Numbered from the stretch's first letter, positions 19,034-28,999 are shown. The stretch is 39,721 bases of DNA from an uncultured Prevotella sp. (GCA_946186945.1 CAMHPC010000007.1:1-39721); one strand, 5' to 3'. Notes: generated by a model from the letters alone, not told the origin. Made by a program: numbers and translations.

Positions 19034-20068
19034 ATGGAATTTACCGCACAACAAATATCTGATTTCGTTCAGGGCAGGATAGAAGGCGACCCCAATACCA
19101 TTGTAAGTTCTTTTGCCAAAATAGAAGACGGCAAACCGGGAGCCATATCCTTTTTGTCAAACCCCAAATATATCAATTATATTTATGACACCAAGTCGAG
19201 TGTAGTATTAGTGAATGACGATTTTGTTGCTGAACATGAAGTGAAGGCTACACTCATCAGAGTAAAGAATGCATACGAGAGTGTGGCGCAACTACTTCAA
19301 CTCTACGAATCTATGAAACCCAGGAAAAAGGGTATAGACAGTTCTGCATTTATCGGGAATGATACTACTATCGGCGATGACTGCTACGTAGGTGCCATGG
19401 CTTACATAGGCAACAATGTGAAAATTGGCAAAGACTGTATGATATACCCTCAGGCATACATCGGCGACGGTGTGACACTTGGAGACAACTGTATAGTATA
19501 CCCGCATGTCACTATCTACCACGGTTGCAAGATAGGCAACCGTGTGACACTGCACGCAGGATGCGTGATAGGTGCCGATGGCTTCGGATTTGCTCCCGGA
19601 CCAGAGGGATATGACAAGATACCACAGATAGGCATCGTGATAATAGAGGATGACGTAGAGATAGGTGCCAATACCTGTGTGGACCGTTCCACCATGGGTG
19701 CCACTATCGTTCACAAGGGTGTAAAACTGGACAATCTGGTTCAGATAGCACACAATACGGAAATAGGCTCCAACACTGTCATGTCATCGCAAGTAGGTGT
19801 AGCCGGCAGCACGAAAGTGGGTGAATGGTGTATGTTTGGCGGACAGGTTGGTGTCTCAGGGCATATAACCATTGGCGACAAAGTAGTGCTCGGGGCACAG
19901 TCAGGAGCACCAGGTAGCATTAAGAGCAACCAGACACTCATAGGCACCCCACCCATGCCCATGACACCATACTTCAAGTCGCAAGCCATATTCCGCAGGT
20001 TGCCCGATATGTATAAACAACTCTCGGCACTTACCCAGGAAATAGAAGAACTCAAGAAAAAAATATAA
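19034..20068 (+). CDS. lpxD: UDP-3-O-acylglucosamine N-acyltransferase
   Basis: Left-handed beta-helix hexapeptides; [34 protein letters not shown]-like; [15 protein letters not shown]. Confidence 0.95.
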   Translation: MEFTAQQISDFVQGRIEGDPNTIVSSFAKIEDGKPGAISFLSNPKYINYIYDTKSSVVLVNDDFVAEHEVKATLIRVKNAYESVAQLLQLYESMKPRKKGIDSSAFIGNDTTIGDDCYVGAMAYIGNNVKIGKDCMIYPQAYIGDGVTLGDNCIVYPHVTIYHGCKIGNRVTLHAGCVIGADGFGFAPGPEGYDKIPQIGIVIIEDDVEIGANTCVDRSTMGATIVHKGVKLDNLVQIAHNTEIGSNTVMSSQVGVAGSTKVGEWCMFGGQVGVSGHITIGDKVVLGAQSGAPGSIKSNQTLIGTPPMPMTPYFKSQAIFRRLPDMYKQLSALTQEIEELKKKI

Positions 20069-21459
20069 TGACCATGCTGAAACAGAAAACGCTAAAAGGC
20101 AGTTTCTCACTCTTTGGTAAAGGACTGCATACCGGACTTAGTCTTACCGTCACTTTCAATCCTGCGCCAGAAAATACCGGATACAAGATACAACGCATAG
20201 ACTTGGACGGTCAACCAGTAATAGATGCTGTAGCAGAAAAAGTGATTGACACCCAACGTGGCACCGTATTGGGCAGTGGTGATGTCAGAGTGTCTACGGT
20301 AGAGCATGGTCTTGCCGCTCTGTATGCACTGGGCATTGACAACTGTCTAATACAAATCAATGGTCCCGAATTTCCTATACTCGACGGAAGCAGTGCTCTT
20401 TACGTTGAAAAAATCGAACATGTTGGCATAGAGGAGCAGAATGCGCCTAAAGACTTTTATATCATACGCCACAAGATAGAAGTAAAGGATGAAGAAACTG
20501 GCAGTTGCATAACTATATTGCCCGATGAGGAATTCAGCATCACTGCCATGTGCTCCTTCGAATCTAAATTCATAAACAGCCAATTTGCCACCCTCGACAA
20601 TATCAGCGATTTTGCCAAGGAGATAGCACCTGCACGTACGTTTGTGTTCGTGCGCGACATAGAGCCGCTTCTTAATGCCAACCTGATAAAGGGTGGCGAC
20701 ATGGACAATGCTATCGTGATATATGAGAAGCAGACCACACAGGAGCGACTGGACAAGTTGGCAGACCTGCTGCAGGTGCCTCACATGGATGCCACAAACC
20801 TGGGTTATATACAACCCAAGCCTTTGGTGTGGGAGAATGAATGCACCCGCCATAAACTGTTGGATGTGATAGGCGACATGGCTTTGATTGGTAAACCCAT
20901 CAAGGGACGTATCATCGCCACACGACCAGGACATACCATAAACAACAAGTTCGCCCGCCTCATGCGTCGCGAGATACGTAAACACGAGATACAAGCACCT
21001 ATTTATGATCCTAATGAAACACCTGTGATGGACAACATACGCATACGTGAGTTGCTGCCACACCGCTATCCTATGCAACTGGTGGATAAGGTCATTGCAT
21101 TGGGACCTACAAGCATCGTAGGCGTGAAGAACGTGACCAGTAATGAGCCTTTCTTCACAGGTCACTTCCCACAGGAGCCAGTGATGCCGGGCGTATTGAT
21201 GATAGAGGCCATGGCACAGTGCGGCGGACTGTTGGTACTCAACAATCTGGAGGAACCCGAGCGCTGGTCTACCTATTTCCTGAAGATTGACGATGTGAAA
21301 TTCAGACAAAAGGTGGTGCCGGGCGATACCCTGCTCTTCAGAGTGGAACTATTGCAGGCAGTCCGGCATGGCATAAGTAGCATGAAAGGATACATGTTTG
21401 TTGGCGACATGGTTGTTGCAGAGGCTACATTTACAGCACAGATAATAAAGAACAAATAA
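20068..21459 (+). CDS. lpxC-fabZ: Bifunctional UDP-3-O-acyl-GlcNAc deacetylase / 3-hydroxyacyl-ACP dehydratase fusion
   Basis: LpxC half: LKGSFSLFGKGLHTGL, STVEHGLAALYALGIDN, KLLDVIGDMALIG. FabZ half: IRELLPHRYPMQLVDKV, NEPFFTGHFPQEPVMPGVLMIEAMAQ. Confidence 0.95.
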   Translation: MTMLKQKTLKGSFSLFGKGLHTGLSLTVTFNPAPENTGYKIQRIDLDGQPVIDAVAEKVIDTQRGTVLGSGDVRVSTVEHGLAALYALGIDNCLIQINGPEFPILDGSSALYVEKIEHVGIEEQNAPKDFYIIRHKIEVKDEETGSCITILPDEEFSITAMCSFESKFINSQFATLDNISDFAKEIAPARTFVFVRDIEPLLNANLIKGGDMDNAIVIYEKQTTQERLDKLADLLQVPHMDATNLGYIQPKPLVWENECTRHKLLDVIGDMALIGKPIKGRIIATRPGHTINNKFARLMRREIRKHEIQAPIYDPNETPVMDNIRIRELLPHRYPMQLVDKVIALGPTSIVGVKNVTSNEPFFTGHFPQEPVMPGVLMIEAMAQCGGLLVLNNLEEPERWSTYFLKIDDVKFRQKVVPGDTLLFRVELLQAVRHGISSMKGYMFVGDMVVAEATFTAQIIKNK

Positions 21460-21469
21460 TCATAATGTC

Positions 21470-22240
21470 ATGAATCAAATCAGTCCACTCTCATATATTC
21501 ATCCAGAAGCAGTATTAGGCGACAACAACGTCATCGGCCCGTTTTGTTATATTGACAGGAATACAGTGATTGGTGACAACAATATATTGCAGAATAGCGT
21601 GACCATCAACTATGGTGCACGCATAGGAAACGGTAATGAAATTTTTCCAGGTGCCAGTTTATCTACAAAGCCACAAGACCTGAAGTTTAAGGGCGAAGAT
21701 ACGACGTGTGTGATAGGCGACAACAACAGCATCCGTGAAAACGTGACCATCTCGCGTGGAACGGCATCCAAGGGCACCACAAAGGTTGGCAACAACAACC
21801 TGCTGATGGAGAACATGCATGTGGCTCATGACTGTGTGCTGGGCAACAATTTGATAATAGGCAATTCTACAAAGTTTGCCGGTGAGGTGGTAGTAGACGA
21901 TTTTGCCATAATCAGTGCCACCTGCCTGATACACCAATTCTGCCACATCGGAGGTTTTGTGATGTTTCAGGGTGGCAGCAGAACCAGTCAGGACATCCCA
22001 CCGTACATACTTGCAGGCAAGGAGCCAATCCGCTATGCCGGAATCAATAAAATAGGATTGCGGCGTCGTGGCTATACTGTAGAACAGATAGATATGATAC
22101 ACGAGGCATATCGACTGCTCTATTCAAAAGGCATACTGGCAGAGGGTATAGAGGAAATAAAGAACCATCTGCCACTTACTCCGGAAATTCAGTACATCAT
22201 TGACTTTGTGAGCAGTTCCCAACGTGGAATCATTCGCTGA
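21470..22240 (+). CDS. lpxA: Acyl-ACP--UDP-N-acetylglucosamine O-acyltransferase
   Basis: Hexapeptide repeats; SYIHPEAVLGDNNVIGPFCYI; AHDCVLGNNLIIGN; HIGGFVMFQGGSRTSQDIPPYILAGKEP. Confidence 0.94.
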   Translation: MNQISPLSYIHPEAVLGDNNVIGPFCYIDRNTVIGDNNILQNSVTINYGARIGNGNEIFPGASLSTKPQDLKFKGEDTTCVIGDNNSIRENVTISRGTASKGTTKVGNNNLLMENMHVAHDCVLGNNLIIGNSTKFAGEVVVDDFAIISATCLIHQFCHIGGFVMFQGGSRTSQDIPPYILAGKEPIRYAGINKIGLRRRGYTVEQIDMIHEAYRLLYSKGILAEGIEEIKNHLPLTPEIQYIIDFVSSSQRGIIR

Positions 22241-22251
22241 CCACATATAGC

Positions 22252-23151
22252 ATGGAGATATTGATAGCACTCGTAGGCCCCACGGGTGTAGGCAAGAGCG
22301 AGGTGGCACTGCATATAGCAGAGCATTTCGGAATACCTATTATCAATGCTGATTCAAGGCAATTGTATCGCGACATCCCTATTGGCACAGCAGCACCTAC
22401 ACAGGAGCAGAGATCCAGGGTGCATCACTATTTTGTAGGTACACTCGATATAAATGACTACTTCAGTGCCTCTATGTTTGAACAGCAGGTCATGGATCTT
22501 TTCGCTACCGAACCCACTATATGCAAATCACAGTATGCACTTCTCAGCGGAGGTAGTATGATGTACGTGGATGCCGTGTGCAACGGGATAGACGATATTC
22601 CTACGATAGACAATGAGACGCGGGAACTGATGAAACAGCGGTTGGATACTTTTGGGCTCGAGGCCCTGTGCGAGGAGTTGTGCCTGTTGGACCCGGAATA
22701 TTACTCCGTAGTAGACAGAAAGAACACACGGCGTGTGGTACATGCATTGGAGATATGCTATATGACGGGAAAGCCATACAGTCTCTTCCGTAATAACAAG
22801 GCAAAGGAACGTCATTTCAAAATCATTAAGATTGGAGTAAACCGTCCTCGTGAGGAACTCTATCATCGCATCAATGACAGAGTGCTGCAAATGATGGATG
22901 AGGGACTGTTGGAGGAGGTGCTGAGAGTTGAAAAATTCAGAGGAGCCAATTCACTCAATACTGTGGGATACAAGGAGATGTTTGACTATATAGACGGATT
23001 GTGTACCATGGAGTATGCTGTGGACCGCATACAGAGCAACACCAGGAAATATGCGCGCAAACAACTCACGTGGTACAAGAGAGACAAATCGGTGAAATGG
23101 TTCCATCCTGATCAGACAGAGGAAATAATAGACTATATCCATTCTATGTGA
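22252..23151 (+). CDS. miaA: tRNA dimethylallyltransferase
   Basis: LIALVGPTGVGKSEVALHIAEHFGIPIINADSRQLYRDIPIGTAAP; GGSMMYVDAVCNGID; RRVVHALEI. Confidence 0.94.
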   Translation: MEILIALVGPTGVGKSEVALHIAEHFGIPIINADSRQLYRDIPIGTAAPTQEQRSRVHHYFVGTLDINDYFSASMFEQQVMDLFATEPTICKSQYALLSGGSMMYVDAVCNGIDDIPTIDNETRELMKQRLDTFGLEALCEELCLLDPEYYSVVDRKNTRRVVHALEICYMTGKPYSLFRNNKAKERHFKIIKIGVNRPREELYHRINDRVLQMMDEGLLEEVLRVEKFRGANSLNTVGYKEMFDYIDGLCTMEYAVDRIQSNTRKYARKQLTWYKRDKSVKWFHPDQTEEIIDYIHSM

Positions 23152-23177
23152 TGATTTAACAATAAAGCGTGATTCGT

Positions 23178-25697
23178 ATGTTAAGATATGTATGGCGTAA
23201 GATAAAGAATTTCTTTTCTTGGTACCCACGTCTGTATAAAGGCAGAAGGTGGTATACGAAAATATGTATCGCAATAGTATCATCCTTCTTCTTTCTGATA
23301 ATCTACCTTGGTATGGTAGATATCAATTTCCTTTGGCTTTTTGGTGAATCACCGGGGTTCAGTGAAATAACAAATCCTCCTACCACCGAGGCTTCGGAAC
23401 TGTATAGCGATGATGGAAAACTTATAGGAAAATTCTATAATGAAAACCGCAGTCCAGTGAGGTATGAAGATATCAGTCCGGTTTTCTGGAAGGCACTGAT
23501 AGATACAGAGGATGAGCGATATTTCAGCCACCACGGCATAGATTTCCACGGTCTGCTGGGAGCAGTGAAGGACGCTATACTCCGACGTCCCCGCGGGGCA
23601 TCTACCATTACCCAGCAACTGGCAAAGAACATGTTTCATGTGAGGAGTAAGCACAGCACAGGACTGCTTGGCAAGATACCCGGCTTAGGACTACTTATAC
23701 AGAAGAGTAAGGAGTGGATATTGGCAAGCAAACTGGAACTAGTGTATGACAAGAATGAGATACTGGCCATGTATGCCAATACCGTGGAGTTTGGTGCCAA
23801 CAGTTATGGCATAAAGACTGCTTGTCGCACATACTTCAACACTACGCCCGACAAATTGAACACTCAGCAGGCAGCCACTCTCGTCGGTATGTTGAAGGCC
23901 ATCACTTACTATAATCCCCTACTCCACCCCGACAAATGCCTGGAACGCCGCAATACCGTGTTGCATAATATGATGAAGCAAGGAGACCTGACTTACGGAG
24001 AATACGATATACTGTGCCAGACTCCACTCGGCATCAACTACACCCCCGAAACAGATATCGAAGGACAGGCAGCATACTTCCGCAGAGCCGTTGCCGACTA
24101 CCTGTCTGACTGGTGTCAGGAATATGGTTACGACCTTTATAATAGCGGTCTGAAAATATATACCACCCTCGACACACGTATGCAAAAGTATGCCGAGCAG
24201 GCAGTACACACTCAAATGCAATCATTGCAGGAAAGTTTCAACGGCGAATGGGGTAACATAGAACCATGGCGTGATGAGAAAGGAAAAGTCATCCCACATT
24301 TTATAGAAAAAATAGCAAAGAGGCTGCCTGTATACAGATACCTCTCCGAGAAATATGCCGGACAACCCGATTCTGTGCACTACTACCTGAACAAACCTCA
24401 TAAGGTGAAACTATGGAGCCATGCTAAAGGCTCTTTCGAAAGAGAGATGAGCACTCTCGACTCTATACGATACATGGTGAAATACCTGCACAGCGGATTC
24501 GTTGCCATGGAGCCACAGACGGGTGCCGTCAAGGCGTGGGTGGGAGATATTGATTTCAAGACCTGGAATTATGACAAGGTGAGGGCACTCCGACAACCTG
24601 GCAGCACGTTCAAACTCTTTGTCTATACAGAAGCCATGAACCAGGGACTCACTCCCTGCGACAAACGGCGTGATGAACCTGTCATAGTGCCGGTGTTGTT
24701 CAATGGAAAGTATGGTCAAGAGGTGGTGGAGTGGAAGCCAGAGAACAGTGGCGGCCGTTTCTCTGGAGATTCTATTTCTCTCAAAATGGCATTTTCCAAG
24801 AGTCTCAACTCTATTGCCGTTCGGTTGATTATGGAAATGGGTGTGAAACATGTGATACGTACTGCCAAAGACATGGGCATAACCAGTGAATTGTCAGACC
24901 ATCCGTCGATAGCCTTGGGTTCGAGTGACGTCAGCCTGTATGATTTGGTAAGTGCATACAGCACCATAGCCAATGGTGGCAGACATCATGAACCGGTACT
25001 CGTCACCCGCATTTTAGATCGTGACGGGAGGGAAATATATAATGCTGGCGATGAGGCTCCACGTGCCATACCCTTCAAGTCGGCATATTTCATGCAACAG
25101 TTATTGATGTCCGGGGTAAAAGCCGGCACCTCTCGCTCATTGAATATATATCTGAGTGGGGTGAACGACACAGACATAGGCGGCAAGACTGGCACTACCA
25201 ACAATAATAGTGACGCTTGGTTTATCGCTGTTACACCAAGACTGATCGCCGGTGCATGGGTAGGTGGTGAATACAGAAGCATACATTTCAAAAGCGGAGC
25301 ACTCGGACAAGGAGCCAGGGCTGCACTACCTATATGCGGACGCTTTCTCTCGTCTGTTTTTAAGGATAAGAAATACACTAAGTATCATGGGCGTTTTGAG
25401 ATACCAAAAGGTGAATTGGTGTCGCGCGACTGGGTAGATTGTACCACTGACTATTCACCACACACCGAATATGGTGCCGATTCGCTCAATGTGGACAGTA
25501 CTTATTACGATAACGAATACGATGACTATGGATATCCTATAAATAGAAATCGTGATGACTATTATGGTAATGATTATTATGGCGATGACAATTACTATAA
25601 CAATGACCCTGGATACAACTTAGAGCAGGTACCAGACCAGAATAAAAGTCAGCCATCACGCACCGAACCAGAAGAACATATACACTACTCATTCTAA
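23178..25697 (+). CDS. Bifunctional penicillin-binding protein 1A (transglycosylase/transpeptidase)
   Basis: ALIDTEDERYFSHHGID, RGASTITQQLAKNMF (GT51); RQPGSTFKLFVYTEAM (SxxK), FSKSLNSIAVRL (SxN), GGKTGTTNNNSDAWF (KTG). GTG 23169 is an alternative start. Confidence 0.94.
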   Translation: MLRYVWRKIKNFFSWYPRLYKGRRWYTKICIAIVSSFFFLIIYLGMVDINFLWLFGESPGFSEITNPPTTEASELYSDDGKLIGKFYNENRSPVRYEDISPVFWKALIDTEDERYFSHHGIDFHGLLGAVKDAILRRPRGASTITQQLAKNMFHVRSKHSTGLLGKIPGLGLLIQKSKEWILASKLELVYDKNEILAMYANTVEFGANSYGIKTACRTYFNTTPDKLNTQQAATLVGMLKAITYYNPLLHPDKCLERRNTVLHNMMKQGDLTYGEYDILCQTPLGINYTPETDIEGQAAYFRRAVADYLSDWCQEYGYDLYNSGLKIYTTLDTRMQKYAEQAVHTQMQSLQESFNGEWGNIEPWRDEKGKVIPHFIEKIAKRLPVYRYLSEKYAGQPDSVHYYLNKPHKVKLWSHAKGSFEREMSTLDSIRYMVKYLHSGFVAMEPQTGAVKAWVGDIDFKTWNYDKVRALRQPGSTFKLFVYTEAMNQGLTPCDKRRDEPVIVPVLFNGKYGQEVVEWKPENSGGRFSGDSISLKMAFSKSLNSIAVRLIMEMGVKHVIRTAKDMGITSELSDHPSIALGSSDVSLYDLVSAYSTIANGGRHHEPVLVTRILDRDGREIYNAGDEAPRAIPFKSAYFMQQLLMSGVKAGTSRSLNIYLSGVNDTDIGGKTGTTNNNSDAWFIAVTPRLIAGAWVGGEYRSIHFKSGALGQGARAALPICGRFLSSVFKDKKYTKYHGRFEIPKGELVSRDWVDCTTDYSPHTEYGADSLNVDSTYYDNEYDDYGYPINRNRDDYYGNDYYGDDNYYNNDPGYNLEQVPDQNKSQPSRTEPEEHIHYSF

Positions 25698-25702
25698 GAA
25701 AA

Positions 25703-27448
25703 GTGAACTGCGACCTGACACATATAGATACCGACAACTACGAGTTTCAACAAGCCCTTAACATTGTTGAGAACACTCGTCGGAGCCTGTTTCTCACAGG
25801 CAAGGCTGGTACGGGAAAGTCTACTTTCTTGCGGTATATCTGTGCCATGACAAAAAAGAAACATGTGGTACTGGCACCCACCGGTATCGCTGCCATCAAT
25901 GCGGGTGGCGTGACGCTGCACAGTTTCTTCAAACTTCCCTTCCACCCCTTGTTGCCCGATGATACGAAATATCACACACGGCAGATAAAGAAGACACTGA
26001 AGTATAATAGTGAGAAGCGAAAGATAATCAAGGAACTCGACCTCATCATTATAGATGAGATAAGTATGGTCCGGGCAGACATATTAGACTTCATAGACAA
26101 AGTGCTGAGGGTATACAGCAATAATATGAGAGAGCCCTTTGGGGGCAAACAGTTACTGTTGGTAGGCGATATCTATCAGTTGGAACCCGTAGTACGGGAA
26201 GATGACCGTCAACTTCTGTCACCTTTCTATCAGTCATTTTATTTCTTTTCTGCTCATGTGTTTGACACATTCCCGTTGGTAAGCATAGAATTGAAGACTG
26301 TCTATCGTCAACGCGACAAGAATTTCATTGGAATACTGGATAGGATAAGAAGCAACCATGTGACAGAGAAGGATATTCAGACCATCAATTCACGCCAGAA
26401 TGCAGTATTGCCCGACTCAGACAATCAACTATCTATCATCCTTTCATCACGCAGAGATACTGTCGACAGCATAAACGAGCAGAAACTCGGTGAACTGCCT
26501 GGCGAAAGCATAGTGTGCATGGGAGAGATAGAGGGTGACTTTCCTACATCAAACCTCCCTACGAATATTGAACTGGAGATAAAGGTTGGCGCTCAGGTGA
26601 TATTCGTAAAAAACGACAAGGACCACAGATGGGTGAACGGCACACTTGGAGTGGTGACCGCCGTAGACGAAGACCGTGACGACGGAAACATGCTCACTAT
26701 CATGACCGATGAAGGTGACGAATACGAGGTGGGTATAGAGCAGTGGAGCAACATGCGCTACACCTTCAATGAGAAGGAAAAGAAAATAGAGGAGGAAGAG
26801 ATAGGCGTATTCAGACAGTTTCCCGTCCGTCTGGCATGGGCTATAACCGTACACAAAAGTCAAGGACTCACTTTCCGTCAGGTATATATAGACTTTACTG
26901 GTGGAGCATTTGCAGGTGGACAGACGTACGTGGCATTCTCGCGATGCACATCCCTTGACGGCATCAGTCTGAAGACCCCTATACGCAGAAGCGATATCTT
27001 CGTCAGGCAGGAGGTGATGCGCTTTGCTTCCACGTATAACGACCAGGCAGTATATGGCAGGGCTATAAATGAATCAAAAGCAGATATAGAATACAGGTCT
27101 GCCATACAGATGTTTGACAGCGGTGATATGGATGGCTTCCTGCGCAACTTCTTTCTCGCGATACACCACCGCTATGATATAGAAAAACCGGTGATAAAAC
27201 GCTATATTCGTAGGAAACTGAACATTGTCAACACTCTGCGAGGTGAGATAGAAAGACTGAAAAAGGAGCAGAAGAAAAGTGAGCGCTATCTTAGGAAACT
27301 CGCAGCCGAATATGTATTAATGGGCAAGGACTGTGAACAGGAACATGTCACCGATGCTGCAATAGCCAACTACAAGAAAGCGCTCGAACTCTATCCTGGA
27401 TGCAGGGAGGCAATGCAAAGGATAGAAAAACTTCAGAAGAAAAAATAA
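25703..27448 (+). CDS. PIF1/RecD-like superfamily 1 helicase with C-terminal TPR-like region (GTG start)
   Basis: Walker A LTGKAGTGKSTFLRYI; LIIIDEISMVRADILDFID; LVGDIYQLEPV; C-terminal ITVHKSQGLTF and VAFSRCTSLDGI; terminal KDCEQEHVTDAAIANYKKALELYPGCREAMQRIEKL resembles a TPR. Confidence 0.88.
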   Translation: MNCDLTHIDTDNYEFQQALNIVENTRRSLFLTGKAGTGKSTFLRYICAMTKKKHVVLAPTGIAAINAGGVTLHSFFKLPFHPLLPDDTKYHTRQIKKTLKYNSEKRKIIKELDLIIIDEISMVRADILDFIDKVLRVYSNNMREPFGGKQLLLVGDIYQLEPVVREDDRQLLSPFYQSFYFFSAHVFDTFPLVSIELKTVYRQRDKNFIGILDRIRSNHVTEKDIQTINSRQNAVLPDSDNQLSIILSSRRDTVDSINEQKLGELPGESIVCMGEIEGDFPTSNLPTNIELEIKVGAQVIFVKNDKDHRWVNGTLGVVTAVDEDRDDGNMLTIMTDEGDEYEVGIEQWSNMRYTFNEKEKKIEEEEIGVFRQFPVRLAWAITVHKSQGLTFRQVYIDFTGGAFAGGQTYVAFSRCTSLDGISLKTPIRRSDIFVRQEVMRFASTYNDQAVYGRAINESKADIEYRSAIQMFDSGDMDGFLRNFFLAIHHRYDIEKPVIKRYIRRKLNIVNTLRGEIERLKKEQKKSERYLRKLAAEYVLMGKDCEQEHVTDAAIANYKKALELYPGCREAMQRIEKLQKKK

Positions 27449-27509
27449 AAATATACCTTGTAATGTTTTATATTTCCATGCGACTAATATATTAAAAAAG
27501 GTAGAAATC

Positions 27510-28001
27510 ATGGAAATCAGACAATCTGAAAGGGACTTCCTCAATATGATAGCAGAGCAGAAGCAGGTCATATATAAGATCTGCTATATGTATGCTAAAA
27601 ACCAAAATGAAAGAAATGACCTTTCACAAGAGGTGATACTCAATCTCTGGAAAAGTTTCCCAAACTACAAAGCCATAGGCAAACCGTCTACATGGGTGTA
27701 TCGCGTAGCAATGAATACCTGCATCACATACCTGAGACACTCAAACACTCGTCCGAAGACTACGCCACTAACCCATGATGTTAGCGGCATTATAGATGAG
27801 GGAAATATCAAGGCTGAACAATTACAAGAACTGTATCACCTTATCAATCAGTTGGGAAAAATGGAGCGTGCATTAGTTCTTCTCTGGCTGGAAGAACTGA
27901 ACTACCAAGAAATAGGCGCCATCCTTGGTATATCCAAGAATAATGTGGCTGTAAAACTGCATCGAGTAAAGGAGAAATTAAAGAAAATCTCAAATTGTTA
28001 A
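27510..28001 (+). CDS. ECF-type RNA polymerase sigma factor
   Basis: Region 2: YMYAKNQNERNDLSQEVILNLWKSFPNYKAIGKPSTWVYRVAMNTCITYLR; region 4: LVLLWLEELNYQEIGAILGISKNNVAVKLHRVKEKLKK. Confidence 0.93.
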   Translation: MEIRQSERDFLNMIAEQKQVIYKICYMYAKNQNERNDLSQEVILNLWKSFPNYKAIGKPSTWVYRVAMNTCITYLRHSNTRPKTTPLTHDVSGIIDEGNIKAEQLQELYHLINQLGKMERALVLLWLEELNYQEIGAILGISKNNVAVKLHRVKEKLKKISNC

Positions 28002-28006
28002 AACCT

Positions 28007-28621
28007 ATGGATATGGAATTAGAAAAGTTGAAATCTAGTTGGAACACCATGAACCAAGCAATGTCTGACGCAGAAATAATCAACATGAGAGTGGTTAAAG
28101 ACCTGATATCGCACAAGACGAGGTCGGCTTACGACAGCATCGTAATGCAAAATGTGCAAAACATTGTTGTCAACTTACTTATCCTCTTCGTGGTGTTTCC
28201 ATACGTATGGATGAACACACCTATCAGCAAAACATCGTTTGCGATTGTTGAAGTATCGTTGACGATTGGACTGATACCACTGATTTGGAAACAATGTATC
28301 CTCGCAAAAATCAATGTCACAGACAAGAAATGCAACGAACTGAGCAAGTTGGTCTTGCAATACAAAAAGATATGTGCACACGAAACCTTCGCTACAATAC
28401 TTCAAGCCTGTCTGACAATGGTATTATTCTATGTGTCAGAATTGTGCTTCAATGAATATTACACATACGAGATTAGCGCAAAGATACTTATAGTAGTGGG
28501 GCTGACGATTATTACCTTATTGACAGCATTCTTTATTGGTCTGTGGCAGCGGCGCAGGCATGATGAACTGATGAAGGAAATAGAGAATGGACTGGAAGAT
28601 TTGAGAGAATTTACTGAATGA
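28007..28621 (+). CDS. Multi-TM membrane protein adjacent to sigma factor (candidate anti-sigma/sensor), unknown family
   Basis: About 4 hydrophobic segments (VQNIVVNLLILFVVFPYVWM, SFAIVEVSLTIGLIPLIW, FATILQACLTMVLFYVSEL, ILIVVGLTIITLLTAFFIGLW) preceded by a polar helix MDMELEKLKSSWNTMNQAMSDAEIINMRVVKDLI; 6 nt after the sigma stop. Confidence 0.7.
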   Translation: MDMELEKLKSSWNTMNQAMSDAEIINMRVVKDLISHKTRSAYDSIVMQNVQNIVVNLLILFVVFPYVWMNTPISKTSFAIVEVSLTIGLIPLIWKQCILAKINVTDKKCNELSKLVLQYKKICAHETFATILQACLTMVLFYVSELCFNEYYTYEISAKILIVVGLTIITLLTAFFIGLWQRRRHDELMKEIENGLEDLREFTE

Positions 28622-28645
28622 TTATATCACTCTAAACAAAACATT

Positions 28646-28840
28646 ATGAAACTAAGACTATTTATCGGGATTTTACTGGTAGTTGCCAGCATACTCAAGT
28701 TGTTTACTTTGTGGGGCATTATCGACATCAGTTGGTTATCCAGGACATACGATGAACCTTGGGCCACCTATGGTGTGCCTTTGATTATTTTACTCGTAGG
28801 ATCAGACTTGGTATACCAATACATGAAAAATAAGAAATAA
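28646..28840 (+). CDS. Small (64 aa) two-TM membrane protein, unknown
   Basis: [64 protein letters not shown]; same strand, 24 nt after the previous gene. Confidence 0.65.
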   Translation: MKLRLFIGILLVVASILKLFTLWGIIDISWLSRTYDEPWATYGVPLIILLVGSDLVYQYMKNKK

Positions 28841-28850
28841 CACAGACAAT

Positions 28851-28894
28851 ACATCAGAGGGTCAGACAACAATTGTTGTCTGACCCTCTGATGT
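28851..28894. repeat. Perfect 44-bp palindrome (hairpin; possible terminator of tRNA-Pro or sigma operon)
   Basis: ACATCAGAGGGTCAGACAACAA|TTGTTGTCTGACCCTCTGATGT: every base pairs, centre between 28872 and 28873. Confidence 0.9.
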
Positions 28895-28967
28895 CGGGGC
28901 GACAGGATTCGAACCTGCGACCACCTGGTCCCAAACCAGGAGCGCTACCGGGCTGCGCTACACCCCG
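28894..28967 (-). tRNA. tRNA-Pro (anticodon TGG)
   Basis: Minus strand CGGGGTG TA GCGC AGCCCGGTA GCGC T CCTGG TTTGGGA CCAGG TGGTC GCAGG TTCGAAT CCTGT CGCCCCG A: full cloverleaf, 74 nt, CCA not encoded. Confidence 0.97.
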
Positions 28968-28999
28968 AAGAAGACTTATATATTAAGTTTGTCTGTCTC

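Noticed and set aside
20347-21309. 320-aa minus-strand ORF opposite lpxC-fabZ
   Set aside because: Fully antisense to a clearly recognised enzyme fusion; the translation shows no recognisable motifs and has shadow-ORF composition.
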